A DNA stretch of 64,000 bases from an uncultured Bacteroidia bacterium (GTDB lineage Bacteria; Bacteroidota; Bacteroidia; Bacteroidales; Prolixibacteraceae), in contig CAIVGL010000011.1 of assembly GCA_903905505.1 (NCBI GenBank), positions 124,001-188,000 on the forward strand, read 5' to 3'. The notes beneath the pieces were generated by a model, which did no database searches, was not told where the DNA came from, and worked only from the letters and a program-made list of their open reading frames with translations. The position numbers were made by a program, and so were the translations under genes. Each line of letters starts with the position of its first letter. Within the stretch, counting starts at the first letter, position 1. This document shows positions 54,683-64,000 of the stretch, piece after piece.

Positions 54683-57600
54683 TTGAACCTTAAATTAACT
54701 ATATTCCTAATTTTTATCTGCTTGACTTTGAATTTAAGTGGGGCTGATCCATTTGCCATTCATTTAAATACATCTGCTCCAGTCCAATATTGTAACGATC
54801 CTGTTTTGTTGGCTAATATGTTAACAATTGATGGAAATCCGAGCTTGTCTGGAATGAAAATCTCTATTAATCAAGGGTTTGTTGCAGATGAAGATGTGTT
54901 GGTTTATGAGGGCCCTCTTTCGGCTGCTGGCTCAACTTCTGGTACATTAATCCTTACGGGTGGTGCCTCCGTTCAAGATTATGTTGATGCTCTGCATCTG
55001 ATTAAATATAAAAACATAAAAGCTGTACCTACTTTAGGAACTCGAAAGATCACAATCTCTTTAAATGATGTCGATTATCTTCCCCAAACTGGTCATTTTT
55101 ATCGATTTGTTTCTAAACCACTTATGGCATGGTCGGCTGCTCGCGATGAGGCTGATGCCACAATGTATTATGGATTAAGAGGCTATTTAGCCACGATTAC
55201 TAGTCAGGTAGAGAACGATTTTATTCGGTTAAAAACTACGGGCGTTGGCTGGATAGGTGGCTCTGATGCTGCCGTTGAAGGACAATGGCGTTGGGTAACT
55301 GGTCCGGAAGGGTTGAATGGAGGTGTCTTGTTTTGGGAAGGAAAAGGTTCAGGAGCACCATTTAATAGTGCCTACTCGAATTGGAATTCTAATGAGCCTA
55401 ATGATTCGGGAGGTAACGAAGATTTCGCTCACATCACTTTCTTCCCAAATAATCCTTTTAGTTCTTATAAATGGAATGATCTTCCTAATGCTGGAGGTGG
55501 TGGTGATTATGTTTCAGCTGGATACTTAATTGAGTTTGGGGGATATGCTGACGAGCATGAGTTGAATCTGTCAGCAACACTGGACCTTCAAGTTAATACG
55601 ATGCTGTTTAAAACAGGCACCATAGCAGAAATCTGTGAAGGAGAAACTGTTCTGTTAAATCAGCCTGATGCGACGGCTACTTATAGTTGGACGCCATCAC
55701 AATCCCTTTCAAATAGCACACTATCTAATCCGATCGCTAAACCAAGCGTAACAACAAGTTACATCGTTCAAGGTACTCGTGGAATTTGCACAGGAAATGC
55801 AAGTTTTACTGTCCCAATACGTCCAATGCCAGTTTCATTGCTAAAGACGGAGGAGAACATTTGTAAAGGGGCTTCAATTACGCTCGATCCAGGAGGAGCC
55901 TCAAACGATTATGTTTGGAGCAATGGAGCAACATCAAGAACGATTACCGTAAATACCCAGGGTGAGTATAAAGTGACACTTTCTAGTGGAAATGGGTGCA
56001 AAAATACATCGACAACCAAGGTGATCATTAATGATTATCCGACTATTGATTTGTCTAAGTTAAACCAATTAAGTTGTGGAGTTGGGAAGACTAATACATT
56101 AGATATTTCAACGAATGCAACAAGTTATTCTTTGACGAGTTCGGATAGCCATTTGACCATTAGTGGATCATCTGTTTCGTCATCTAGTTTTGGTGTTTTT
56201 CCTGTTGTTTATACTGCAAACCATGCTTATTGTCCAAGTCATGCCAATATAGATTTATCATTTTATAAAACGCCAACAGTAAATTTCACCATCGATGACC
56301 ACACTTGTTCCGGATATAATTTGAATGTTAGTTATCTGGGTGATGCGACTCTTGATCAGTCTAATTTCAAATGGGAATTTGGAGGGTCTGTCATAGCCAA
56401 TGCGATTGGACTTAATACCATGGTTGTGCCTCTAGGCATCAATAGATCGCAGCGTGACCTATCCTTAACTGTAACACAAGATGGTTGTTCGAATACTTTT
56501 GTTCAAAAAGACATTAAGGTAATTCCTAATCTTGACTTACAGGTGAAAACGCCATTGGGCTGCGAGCCATTTACCGCAGAATTTACCGCAAATAATACTG
56601 AGGTAGTGGTTTATGATTGGAATTTTGGGGATGGATCTCCGGTTCAGCGATTGTTGAGTAGTCCAGCACATACTTATCAAAATTCAGGTTTTTATCATGT
56701 TAATTTAAAAGTTACTACCATCGTGGCTAGTGGCAATGGTTGCACCAATGAGGTTAAGATCGATAGTATGGTCCACGTAGCTCCAATACCCGATGTCGAT
56801 TTTTCTTTGGCTGCTGATCAATGCTTAAATCCTGGTTTAACTAAAATCGCTTATGCTGGTGCAATCGGAACAGCTTCTGATAAATATATTTGGGATTTAT
56901 CGGCCTTAGACCCTTCTGAAATCGTGTATGATCCTTTGCAATCAATCGATTCCTTGAGCATCGATCTAAAAGTTCACCCTACAGCATCGTTAGGATTAAA
57001 AGTTATTTCTAAGTATGGTTGTGAAAGCCTCTCGAAATCTATTGTTTTGAAACGAAATCCTGACTTCTCTATCCTCTCAGACTTTACAGCGGGATGCATT
57101 CCATTTCTTCCAAATCTTAGCGCACAAATCAATGATCCGAATGATCGGGTTGATTTCACCTGGGATTTTGGGAATGGCTTAACCGGAACTGGGTCGAATG
57201 TCTCTTCGACATATGTTCTGCCGGATACGAAATATTCACTCTCCTTGATTGGGAAGTCATCCATTACAGGTTGTTCAAATACGTTGTCCGGAATTGATTT
57301 TTTGAAAACGTATCCTAAGCCGCATGCGGCCTTTACCATGGATCATCCAGTGGTCTATAGCGATAAGCCAGATGTAACTTTTACAGATGCTAGCTTAGGA
57401 GCTTCTTCGTGGATGTGGGATTTTGCAGATGGATCAACTTCTTCCACTCAAAATCCAATCTATCATTTTGTCAAGATGGGCCATCAAAGGGTTATTCTTG
57501 AAGCAATGAATTCTGACTTATGTGCAGATACTGTTTCACATACGGTACTCGTTGCCTTTGATCGCATATTCCCGCCGAACGGATTTTCACCTAATGCAAA

Positions 57601-57844
57601 AAATGCTATTGATCGAATTTTCACACTTAATTCGGAAGGGATCATTCCTGCCGGGTATCATTTAACCATCCAAAGTCGTTGGGATGACCTAGTTTTTGAA
57701 ACAAAAGATGAAATTAAAGGATGGGATGGCCGAATTAAAAATGGTTCTTTTGCCCCTACTGGAGTATATGTTTGGGTCCTATTGTTTACTGACTTCCTAG
57801 GGCATCGACACAAGCAAACTGGTACGGTTGCACTTATTTATTAA
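54683..57844 (+). CDS. Giant secreted protein: C-type lectin head, PKD stalk, type B type IX sorting domain
   Basis: 1053 residues. The only plausible start is TTG at 54683, since no ATG precedes the signal peptide (about 1-20). Residues about 138-287 are a C-type lectin-like domain with WIGGSD, EPN at 238-240 and WND at 264-266, a calcium/sugar-site pattern. Then come Ig-like or PKD segments (YDWNFGDGSP, FTWDFGNG, WMWDFADGS). The last about 100 residues (IFPPNGFSPNA to RHKQTGTVALIY) match the gliding motility-associated C-terminal domain (type B sorting signal), which targets export by the type IX system. Likely a surface adhesin or binding protein. It shares about the last 530 residues with the next gene. 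Confidence 0.85.
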   Translation: MNLKLTIFLIFICLTLNLSGADPFAIHLNTSAPVQYCNDPVLLANMLTIDGNPSLSGMKISINQGFVADEDVLVYEGPLSAAGSTSGTLILTGGASVQDYVDALHLIKYKNIKAVPTLGTRKITISLNDVDYLPQTGHFYRFVSKPLMAWSAARDEADATMYYGLRGYLATITSQVENDFIRLKTTGVGWIGGSDAAVEGQWRWVTGPEGLNGGVLFWEGKGSGAPFNSAYSNWNSNEPNDSGGNEDFAHITFFPNNPFSSYKWNDLPNAGGGGDYVSAGYLIEFGGYADEHELNLSATLDLQVNTMLFKTGTIAEICEGETVLLNQPDATATYSWTPSQSLSNSTLSNPIAKPSVTTSYIVQGTRGICTGNASFTVPIRPMPVSLLKTEENICKGASITLDPGGASNDYVWSNGATSRTITVNTQGEYKVTLSSGNGCKNTSTTKVIINDYPTIDLSKLNQLSCGVGKTNTLDISTNATSYSLTSSDSHLTISGSSVSSSSFGVFPVVYTANHAYCPSHANIDLSFYKTPTVNFTIDDHTCSGYNLNVSYLGDATLDQSNFKWEFGGSVIANAIGLNTMVVPLGINRSQRDLSLTVTQDGCSNTFVQKDIKVIPNLDLQVKTPLGCEPFTAEFTANNTEVVVYDWNFGDGSPVQRLLSSPAHTYQNSGFYHVNLKVTTIVASGNGCTNEVKIDSMVHVAPIPDVDFSLAADQCLNPGLTKIAYAGAIGTASDKYIWDLSALDPSEIVYDPLQSIDSLSIDLKVHPTASLGLKVISKYGCESLSKSIVLKRNPDFSILSDFTAGCIPFLPNLSAQINDPNDRVDFTWDFGNGLTGTGSNVSSTYVLPDTKYSLSLIGKSSITGCSNTLSGIDFLKTYPKPHAAFTMDHPVVYSDKPDVTFTDASLGASSWMWDFADGSTSSTQNPIYHFVKMGHQRVILEAMNSDLCADTVSHTVLVAFDRIFPPNGFSPNAKNAIDRIFTLNSEGIIPAGYHLTIQSRWDDLVFETKDEIKGWDGRIKNGSFAPTGVYVWVLLFTDFLGHRHKQTGTVALIY

Positions 57845-57889
57845 AAGCTTAATTTTGTATTGATAATTACCTATTTAGACTAATTAGTT

Positions 57890-60800
57890 GTGTTGAAGTT
57901 TGTCACTTTGTTGTGTTTTGCGGTAATTTTAAATGCCCTAGCTGCATTTGGACAGGATAGTTCATGCCGTAAATCGACTGAAGGTACAGATTTCTGGTTT
58001 GGATTTATGGAAGGTCGGAACTATCAAGTAGGTCATTACAATGAGATAACACTTTCATCTAGTTACACTTGTTCCTATAAGATATACATCGGAAAATCAA
58101 CTAATGCTTCATTTACAGGCACTGTAACACCCAATGTGCCACTTAAAATCACGATAGATTGGACCCTTGTTGAAGCTACAGGTTCAGAGACCATTCAAAA
58201 TAAGGCGATTCATTTAGTCTCTGATAATCCACTCAATCTATATGCACTAAACTGGAGTGATTCCTCCTCTGAGGTCGCCTTAATCTTCCCTTCAACTTCT
58301 TTAGGCAGTGAATATTATACGATGTGCTATACTCCCCATATTAGTGGGAATGGAATTAATTCTGGGAGTGGTCGAAATAGTGAATTCCTCCTTGTTGCTT
58401 CGGAGGATAATACAAGTGTCACGATTACCCCAACTAAAACGACGGACAAAGGTAAGCCAGCTAATGTTTCGTTTCAAATTACCTTGAATAAGGGGGAACT
58501 TTACCAAGTTCAGTCTGAAAATTTACCTGTTCCTCTTCATCCCGGACAAGGTGATTTAACAGGAAGTTATATTACCTCTGATAAACCGATAGCTGTTTAT
58601 TCTGGATCTTTGTCGACCACGGTCCCTGGTGATGCCTCTGTTTCAGCTTGGGATCATCTGTATGAGCAGATGCCTCCTATTCAGGCTTGGGGAAGGAAAT
58701 TTATTGCAGTGCCACTCAAGACCAGGCATGAAGATACCTATCGTATACTAGCCGCTTCAGACAATACCACCATACGAATTGGATCTAAAACCCCTACGGT
58801 TTTAAATAAAGGTCAGTATTATGAATTTAGCTTGTTGTACACCGAGCCTTCATTGATCGAAAGTGATAAACCAATTTTGTTAGCCCAGTTTAGTAATTCG
58901 AATAGCGTTGATGCTACATGGACAAATAAAGATGGCGATCCATTTATGGTTATTGTAAGTCCAGTTAATCAGACCCGAGAAAAAGTAGCTTTTGTGGCTT
59001 ATGATTCGCCGAAGATCAATAGTAAATTCTTTATCAATGTTATTGTGAAGGACGATGCCATAGGAAATATTATGCTGGACAATGTAGCTGTGGCATTTAC
59101 ATCAATTTCAGGAACTGGTTATTCTTATGCTCAAGTAAGCTTAGTTAAAGGAAACCATTACATCGCATCAACGGTCGCTGGTAAAGGTTTTATTGCCTAT
59201 GTTTATGGTTTTGGAGGGGTTGAGGCCTATGGTTATGGAGTCGGCTTTAATCTAGATGTGGTGCTTGATCTGGGTAGTAATATTAATGCAAGTTCAAATA
59301 AATTATTAATTCGGTGCGATGGTACTAGTCCGTTGACGCTTAATGCTGGAAATGCCTTTAAATCATATCTTTGGAGTACGGGGGATACCACTTCAACCAT
59401 TCAGGCTTCCAATGCGGGCTGGTATAAAGTGCAAGTTGCCACTAGTGATGGTTGCCAACTTCAAGATAGCGTTCAGCTTCAGGTCGATAAGCCTTTGTTG
59501 AGCCTTGGAAATGATACGACCATTTGTAATCCTGCATCCTTAATTCTTGACGCCAATAAAACGGATGAATTTACCAGTTATGCTTGGACTACGCCAAGTG
59601 GGATCGGGAATAAGCCGACTTTTTTAGCATCAGTTCAGGGGATATATTCCGTGCTCGGGACTAATAAATATGGATGTAAATCAAAAGATTCTATATCTGT
59701 GTCTTTTACAAATAAACCGATCTTTAACTTTACAAAGCTGGATACGTTGATTTGTGGTGAAACAAACTCCATTCTTGATGTTACAGCCGATAGAGGCAAC
59801 TTTACGGTACAACGTTTGAGTGATAATTTTATATTTAATAGCTTAAACGTGGGTGTTCCTTCCTTCGGCACCTATGCCATGAAGGTTAAAGTAACCGATG
59901 AATTTACCTGCTTCGCTGATACAATAGTCAAATTGGGCTTTCATAAAACACCTACTATTGATTTTTCCATTGATTCAACAACATGTTACAACTATAATTT
60001 AGATGTAACATATGCTGGAAATGCTGATTTAGGATCTAAATATGTATGGGTTTTTGGAGGTGATACCATCGTTCAGGGAATTGATATTTCATCCTATCTA
60101 ATCCCACTTGGAATAAACAGAACTACGCGTGATTTAAAACTTAAAGTAACTGATTTAGGATGCTCTGTAGATAAAATACTGCATGACATTAAGGTCATAC
60201 CAAACTTAGAAGTGTCTGTATTAGATAGTCTAGGATGCGAGCCTTTTACAACTAAATTTCATGCCAATAATACAGAAACCGTCTCTTATGATTGGGATTT
60301 TGGCGATGGTCAATTATTAGGTGGTGTAAATGCTGATCCAACACATACTTATCAGCATGATGGGTATTACCCAGTGTCTCTAAAAGTAACCACCAACAAG
60401 GGTTGCACAAATCAAGTTAAGATTGATAGTATGGTTTATGTGGCACCCATTCCAACGGCTGGATTTACCGAGTTACCTAACGCTTGTTTAGATCTTGGAA
60501 ATAATTCGGTCTCTTATCTTGGGACTGGGGATATTTTAGCAAAATATTATTGGAATTTATCGGCTCTAGACCCAATCGAAATTGTTCAAAATCCTAATTT
60601 TTCTCAAGGACCACTAGTTTTTAATTTACTGAATAAGCCGCAGACAACAATTAAGTTAAATGTGGTAACTAAATATGGATGCAAGAGTGATACTGCTTCT
60701 TTACTTTTAAAACGAATACCAGACTTTACGCTTTCAACGGAGTCTAGTTTGGGATGCACACCCTTAGAGACAACATTTAAAGGAGTTACTACTGATCCAG

Positions 60801-61504
60801 TGGATCGAGTAAATTACACTTGGGATTTTGGTGATGGCACACTAGGTTCTGGTAGTCAAACTACTCATATCTATGGAGTGCCAGGTAATAAATATAATAT
60901 TTTGTTAACCGCTCTGTCCGAAACTACAGGTTGTACGGATACCATTCAGCGAAATCAACTTGTTTGGGCCTATCCAAAACCAGTTGCTAAATTCTCTTTG
61001 GATCATTCGGTCGTTTATTATGATAAACCAACAGTGACATTTACCGATGAGAGTATTGGTTCTTCGTCCTATTTGTGGGATTTTGGAGATCAATTAACAT
61101 CTACGATTAAAGATCCAGTCCATTTTTATTCGAAGATTGGTCATAAAGGAGTTTTGGAAACAGTGACCAATGATTTTGGTTGTACTGATACGACATCCAC
61201 AAAATTATTGGTTGCATTTGATCGAATTTTTCCCCCAACAGGTTTTTCTCCAAACGCGTCAGAGGTTGTTAATCGTATTTTCACAATTTCATCTGAAGGT
61301 ATTGATCCAATAGGCTACCACTTTACTGTTCTGAGTCGATGGGGAGATGTTGTCTATGAGTCTATTGATGAAATAAAGGGGTGGGATGGTAAGACTAAGA
61401 ATGGAAATTATGCCCCCTCTAGTGTTTATGTCTGGACACTCGATTATAAAGATTTTCTTGGGCGTAGGCATCGCCAAACTGGTACGGTGACTTTAGTCTA
61501 TTAA
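57890..61504 (+). CDS. Giant secreted protein: IgGFc-binding-like head, PKD stalk, type B type IX sorting domain
   Basis: 1204 residues. Start is GTG at 57890 or TTG at 57893; both precede a signal peptide (about 1-21). Residues about 28-460 resemble the IgGFc-binding N-terminal domain: GTDFWFGFMEGRNY, LYALNWSDSSSEVALIFPS, GSYITSDKPIAVYSGSL and AYVYGFGGVEAYGYGVG. The rest has PKD-like repeats (SYDWDFGDG, YTWDFGDGT, YLWDFGD) and ends in the same type B sorting domain (IFPPTGFSPNA to RHRQTGTVTLVY). The C-terminal half is paralogous to the previous gene. Probably a type IX-exported surface adhesin. Confidence 0.87.
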   Translation: MLKFVTLLCFAVILNALAAFGQDSSCRKSTEGTDFWFGFMEGRNYQVGHYNEITLSSSYTCSYKIYIGKSTNASFTGTVTPNVPLKITIDWTLVEATGSETIQNKAIHLVSDNPLNLYALNWSDSSSEVALIFPSTSLGSEYYTMCYTPHISGNGINSGSGRNSEFLLVASEDNTSVTITPTKTTDKGKPANVSFQITLNKGELYQVQSENLPVPLHPGQGDLTGSYITSDKPIAVYSGSLSTTVPGDASVSAWDHLYEQMPPIQAWGRKFIAVPLKTRHEDTYRILAASDNTTIRIGSKTPTVLNKGQYYEFSLLYTEPSLIESDKPILLAQFSNSNSVDATWTNKDGDPFMVIVSPVNQTREKVAFVAYDSPKINSKFFINVIVKDDAIGNIMLDNVAVAFTSISGTGYSYAQVSLVKGNHYIASTVAGKGFIAYVYGFGGVEAYGYGVGFNLDVVLDLGSNINASSNKLLIRCDGTSPLTLNAGNAFKSYLWSTGDTTSTIQASNAGWYKVQVATSDGCQLQDSVQLQVDKPLLSLGNDTTICNPASLILDANKTDEFTSYAWTTPSGIGNKPTFLASVQGIYSVLGTNKYGCKSKDSISVSFTNKPIFNFTKLDTLICGETNSILDVTADRGNFTVQRLSDNFIFNSLNVGVPSFGTYAMKVKVTDEFTCFADTIVKLGFHKTPTIDFSIDSTTCYNYNLDVTYAGNADLGSKYVWVFGGDTIVQGIDISSYLIPLGINRTTRDLKLKVTDLGCSVDKILHDIKVIPNLEVSVLDSLGCEPFTTKFHANNTETVSYDWDFGDGQLLGGVNADPTHTYQHDGYYPVSLKVTTNKGCTNQVKIDSMVYVAPIPTAGFTELPNACLDLGNNSVSYLGTGDILAKYYWNLSALDPIEIVQNPNFSQGPLVFNLLNKPQTTIKLNVVTKYGCKSDTASLLLKRIPDFTLSTESSLGCTPLETTFKGVTTDPVDRVNYTWDFGDGTLGSGSQTTHIYGVPGNKYNILLTALSETTGCTDTIQRNQLVWAYPKPVAKFSLDHSVVYYDKPTVTFTDESIGSSSYLWDFGDQLTSTIKDPVHFYSKIGHKGVLETVTNDFGCTDTTSTKLLVAFDRIFPPTGFSPNASEVVNRIFTISSEGIDPIGYHFTVLSRWGDVVYESIDEIKGWDGKTKNGNYAPSSVYVWTLDYKDFLGRRHRQTGTVTLVY

Positions 61505-61524
61505 TAAGGCTCAAGAGAGTAGCC

Positions 61525-62562
61525 CTACATTTGAGGAATGACCATGGTGTTATTAAAATATCGCTTGTGATACTCTCCAAAGAAAAAGATCATCGATATT
61601 TCATGTGAGCCGTAACTATAGGCTGCGGTATTCGATAAAGAGAAATCAAAGCTATAACCAAACTGGAATCTATCGGATTGATATCCGAGCATCGCCACCA
61701 TTGAATTTGGTCTAGCAGATAAGTTGTTTCGATACCATAATCCAAACGTGAGCCAATCCTCTTTTAAATATAATCCTCCATTTATTTGCTTAAAATCACC
61801 TTGTTGTTGGTAAACAACATTTGGAGAAATGGTAAACTCTTTAGATAATAATCCATTGTGAAATTCACGACCTTTAGCTCCCGCATGCAAGGTTAGCTTT
61901 AAAGGAAGTTTGCCAGATTGATCGCCATTGAATATTGCTAAATCTGGTTGAGTAAGATGATGTAGTGCCATACCAAAATATCCCTCGTCAAATTGTCCAA
62001 CTGTACCAAAAGAAAAATCGGGTATTAGTTTATTCCCTCCTTCTATAGGAATAGGATAAGTTCCTGTTATTATGCCATTTCCTTGGTTAATCATTCCTGG
62101 AAAAACTAGCCCAGTTATATTGAATTGTTTGTAGATAAACCCAGTCTCAAGAGCCATTGAAAAAAACACTTGATCGTTGATGTTAAAGTGCTCAGCATAA
62201 ATAAACGAAGCGTTTAGTGAATTAATAACTCCATTTAACTGTCTATCATACATCACCTTAATGCCTATGCCGCCAGTTGTACTATTGATGAATTTATCGA
62301 TGGATAGATTATAGGTTGTGTAGGTGTTGCCCTGTTTCGGCCATTGATTACGATAATTCATGACAGCCCTTGGCAAGGCACTCGTTCCAGTAAAGGCCGG
62401 ATTTAGATAGATCGGGTTGGCATAAAATTGAGAAAATTCAGGGTCTTGAGCTTTTACTTGAATGGCAGATAAAAGCAAGAGCAAGAAAGAACACAAGAAA
62501 ATTACTTCCTTGCCTTTTTTTAAGTTATTCTTCAGCTGTTTATGCCTTGAAAAAAGCCCCAT
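61525..62562 (-). CDS. PorP/SprF family type IX secretion system membrane protein
   Basis: 345 residues with a signal peptide (cleavage near KAQDPEF, about residue 38). The N-terminal mature sequence DPEFSQFYANPIYLNPAFTGT is the family signature. The rest consists of beta strands of an outer-membrane barrel, such as RFQFGYSFDFSLS and HEISMIFFF. PorP/SprF-like proteins are usually encoded next to a type B cargo and are needed to attach it to the surface. Here it converges with the two giant cargo genes, so it is the probable partner of one or both. Confidence 0.92.
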   Translation of the reverse strand: MGLFSRHKQLKNNLKKGKEVIFLCSFLLLLLSAIQVKAQDPEFSQFYANPIYLNPAFTGTSALPRAVMNYRNQWPKQGNTYTTYNLSIDKFINSTTGGIGIKVMYDRQLNGVINSLNASFIYAEHFNINDQVFFSMALETGFIYKQFNITGLVFPGMINQGNGIITGTYPIPIEGGNKLIPDFSFGTVGQFDEGYFGMALHHLTQPDLAIFNGDQSGKLPLKLTLHAGAKGREFHNGLLSKEFTISPNVVYQQQGDFKQINGGLYLKEDWLTFGLWYRNNLSARPNSMVAMLGYQSDRFQFGYSFDFSLSNTAAYSYGSHEISMIFFFGEYHKRYFNNTMVIPQM

Positions 62563-62582
62563 CGTAGTATCTCTTTTACCTG

Positions 62583-63122
62583 TTAGTCGTTTCGGAATTG
62601 CGATTTTTCAGGAATATTCTTTAAAATCGTTAGTAGTTCGTTGTATAAGTATGCTTTTTCTTTGTTCGCATGTTGATAGGCAGCTTCAATCTTTTTACAC
62701 TCTTGATCAATGACTTGATCTGTCGTTTTCCCATACATATGTTCAATAACTGTAAAGGCTTCAAAAGCTATTTGAAACGATTCGCTTACAATAAGGTCAA
62801 CAAACAATGGTAAATGATCGATGTAGTTGAGCCCATTTTGCCAACAGCAACAAACTAAATCTTTTCGCTCATTTAGATATTTTTCATTCTTTATGGCTTC
62901 GATTAGCAATAAGGCACTCTCTTGATGTTTAAGTTCAGAGAGTAACGCAACAATACTGCTTTTTACCTCTGTATTCTCCGTTGTATGCAAAAGGTCAAAA
63001 AGCCCCTCCATGATTTGTCGATTTCCAGATTCTCTAATTTTTTCAATTGTTTCAATTAAAAAATCGGGATCTGAAGCGTTAAGATTATTTAGAATCTCCT
63101 TTGATTTTAAATCACTTTGCAT
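62583..63122 (-). CDS. HEAT-like repeat protein of unknown function
   Basis: 179 residues, nearly all predicted helical, with repeating pairs such as PDFLIETIEKIRESGNRQIMEGLFDLL and VKSSIVALLSELKHQESALLLIEAI that resemble HEAT/ARM repeats. No signal peptide and no catalytic motif. It lies 20 bases upstream of the PorP/SprF gene on the same strand and is probably co-transcribed with it. Homologues are common in this phylum but the role is unknown. Confidence 0.7.
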   Translation of the reverse strand: MQSDLKSKEILNNLNASDPDFLIETIEKIRESGNRQIMEGLFDLLHTTENTEVKSSIVALLSELKHQESALLLIEAIKNEKYLNERKDLVCCCWQNGLNYIDHLPLFVDLIVSESFQIAFEAFTVIEHMYGKTTDQVIDQECKKIEAAYQHANKEKAYLYNELLTILKNIPEKSQFRND

Positions 63123-63459
63123 TGAGGTAAAATAGTGTAATTAAATAATTTAGTTAAGTCGGAGCACCAAATATGTTTAGTTAAGCATGTACCATCATCA
63201 CGTATCAAGATTGTACAAATACAAAGATAAATTTATTCCTTAGACTACCAATGTCTATTGGGTTGTAGATGCGTTTTCACTATTGTTGAAATGCTTTTTT
63301 GATTCAAAAGGAACTCGAGAAGTAGTTTGTCAATATAAAAACTACATTTGTCTTAAACCTAATAAACTGAATTAGCAGCTATTATTTTTATTAGAAGCTG
63401 TCATCAATCAATATGGAGTTCAGGGTGGGATTTTATAATTTAGATACCGTTGGTTATTT
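63123..63459. other. 337-base divergent intergenic region
   Basis: Between the HEAT-like gene (minus) and a permease gene (plus). It holds the minus-strand promoter (63222-63251), a lone plus-strand TACATTTG (63343-63350) with a TTTG 13 bases upstream (spacing short), and weak hairpins (CTAAT/ATTAG, CAGCT/AGCTG). No gene was recognised. Confidence 0.5.
63222..63251 (-). promoter_or_regulatory. Promoter for the HEAT/PorP-SprF pair
   Basis: On the minus strand TATCTTTG (63222-63229) with TTG (63249-63251) and a 19-base spacer, both good matches to the -7/-33 consensus. Leader of about 95 nt. Confidence 0.5.
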
Positions 63460-64000
63460 ATGGATACAAATCGAAAATTTGAGCGTTCACTAGGTTTGGG
63501 ATATGTTATTGTCGTAGTGGTTGGCAATATTATTGGATCTGGTGTTTATAAAAAAATTGCTCCAATGGCAGCTGAACTTCATTCGGCTGGCTGGGTTTTA
63601 ATAGCTTGGATTGTTGGGGGTTTAATTACGCTATTTGGAGCCTTAAGTAATGCGGAGGTTGCTGGAATGCTTGCGGATACCGGGGGTGACTTTGCTTATT
63701 ATAAAAAGGTTTACAATCGGTTTTTTGCCTTTATCTATGGCTGGTCTTTATTTGCCGTCATACAAACAGCCGCAATCTCTTCATTAGCTTATGTTTTCGC
63801 ACAATCTTTTAATAGTTTATTGGATCTTCCCGTCTTATTCCCAGAATTAAGTACCTTCTCGATTGGCGGTGTTTTCTTCCCATTTGAAGGATTTACGGTT
63901 AAGCTTACAGCGATTTTATTAATCTTGATTCTTACGTTGGTAAATATTAGGGGTATTAAAACTGGCGCAACTGTTAGTAAACTTATTTTGTGGTTAGTCT
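63460..64000 (+). CDS. APC family amino-acid permease (partial, N-terminal part)
   Basis: The first 180 residues, running off the window. Starts MDTNRKFERSLGLGYVIVVVVGNIIGSGVY, where the GNIIGSG motif in helix 1 is the substrate/ion-site loop of the APC/LAT superfamily. Several helices follow, with LFGALSNAEVAGMLADTGGDFAYYKKVY typical of SteT/LAT-type exchangers. Substrate not assignable from the visible part. The C-terminus lies beyond the end of the window. Confidence 0.85.
   Translation, partial: MDTNRKFERSLGLGYVIVVVVGNIIGSGVYKKIAPMAAELHSAGWVLIAWIVGGLITLFGALSNAEVAGMLADTGGDFAYYKKVYNRFFAFIYGWSLFAVIQTAAISSLAYVFAQSFNSLLDLPVLFPELSTFSIGGVFFPFEGFTVKLTAILLILILTLVNIRGIKTGATVSKLILWLV

Noticed and set aside
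1-64000. CRISPR arrays, tRNA/rRNA genes and prophage modules
   Set aside because: No regularly spaced repeats, no cloverleaf or rRNA sequence and no phage structural genes were seen by reading; a covariance-model scan could not be run.

Overview
The window reads as a chromosomal segment of a Bacteroidota bacterium, probably class Bacteroidia. The evidence is a PorP/SprF type IX secretion protein, two secreted proteins with gliding-motility-type (type B) C-terminal sorting domains, Bacteroidota gene neighbourhoods (dapB-lepB with WbqC nearby; serC with DUF1015), a FucP-type sugar permease operon, and repeated TAnnTTTG promoter -7 boxes. The DNA is AT-rich by eye. A 2-oxoglutarate:ferredoxin oxidoreductase pair points to anaerobic or fermentative metabolism; a glutathione peroxidase-like protein suggests some oxygen stress. 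No tRNA, rRNA, CRISPR array or intact prophage was recognised.

Layout. 1-9.6 kb is mostly minus strand: the tail of a GH20 hexosaminidase (plus strand), a hexose-6-phosphate mutarotase, a patatin/outer-membrane-barrel protein, a YitT membrane protein, rplS, two secreted peptidases (C1 and S41) and a 7TM-HD phosphodiesterase. 9.6-21.1 kb holds an NlpC/P60 protein and then a long minus-strand run: WbqC, LapA-like, lipoprotein, lepB, dapB, a hydrolase/SGNH fusion, AsmA-like, CinA, YccF, GPx. 21.3-28.9 kb (plus) has dnaX, split by an A10 tract, then icd, secA and lgt. 28.9-32.7 kb (minus) has an FAD/Fe-S oxidoreductase and an OB-fold lipoprotein. 33-37.6 kb (plus) has a nickel-pincer cofactor operon larE-larC-larB, a collapsed IS3-family remnant with terminal inverted repeats, and an MFS transporter. 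37.7-41.7 kb (minus) is an amino-sugar module (FucP-type permease, nucleotidyltransferase, NahK-like kinase) plus a gamma-carbonic anhydrase-like protein. 42-53.1 kb (mainly plus) has korAB, a large receiver/PPDK_N fusion, an alpha/beta hydrolase, an HPt protein (minus), gcvT, serC and DUF1015. 53.2-63.1 kb is cell surface: a small OMP, a YggS protein, two giant paralogous type IX secretion cargo proteins, PorP/SprF and a HEAT-like protein. The last 0.5 kb is the start of an APC amino-acid permease.

How genes work together. Envelope biogenesis (lepB, lgt, secA, AsmA-like, PorP/SprF) and surface proteins make up much of the window. The lar genes make the nickel-pincer nucleotide cofactor, but no LarA-type enzyme is encoded here. 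The permease/kinase/nucleotidyltransferase set fits import and activation of an N-acetylhexosamine. The receiver/PPDK_N fusion and the nearby HPt protein could form a phosphotransfer pair, but that is inference.

Most notable observations: (1) dnaX has an A10 tract exactly at the expected domain III/IV boundary, so zero frame gives a gamma-like 374-residue protein and a -1 shift gives a tau-like protein of about 602 residues; (2) a 991-residue protein joins a degenerate and an intact receiver domain to a PPDK-type ATP-binding domain but lacks the usual phosphohistidine and PEP domains; (3) two adjacent giant secreted proteins share a C-terminal stalk but carry different N-terminal heads; (4) the IS3-type remnant between larB and the MFS gene.
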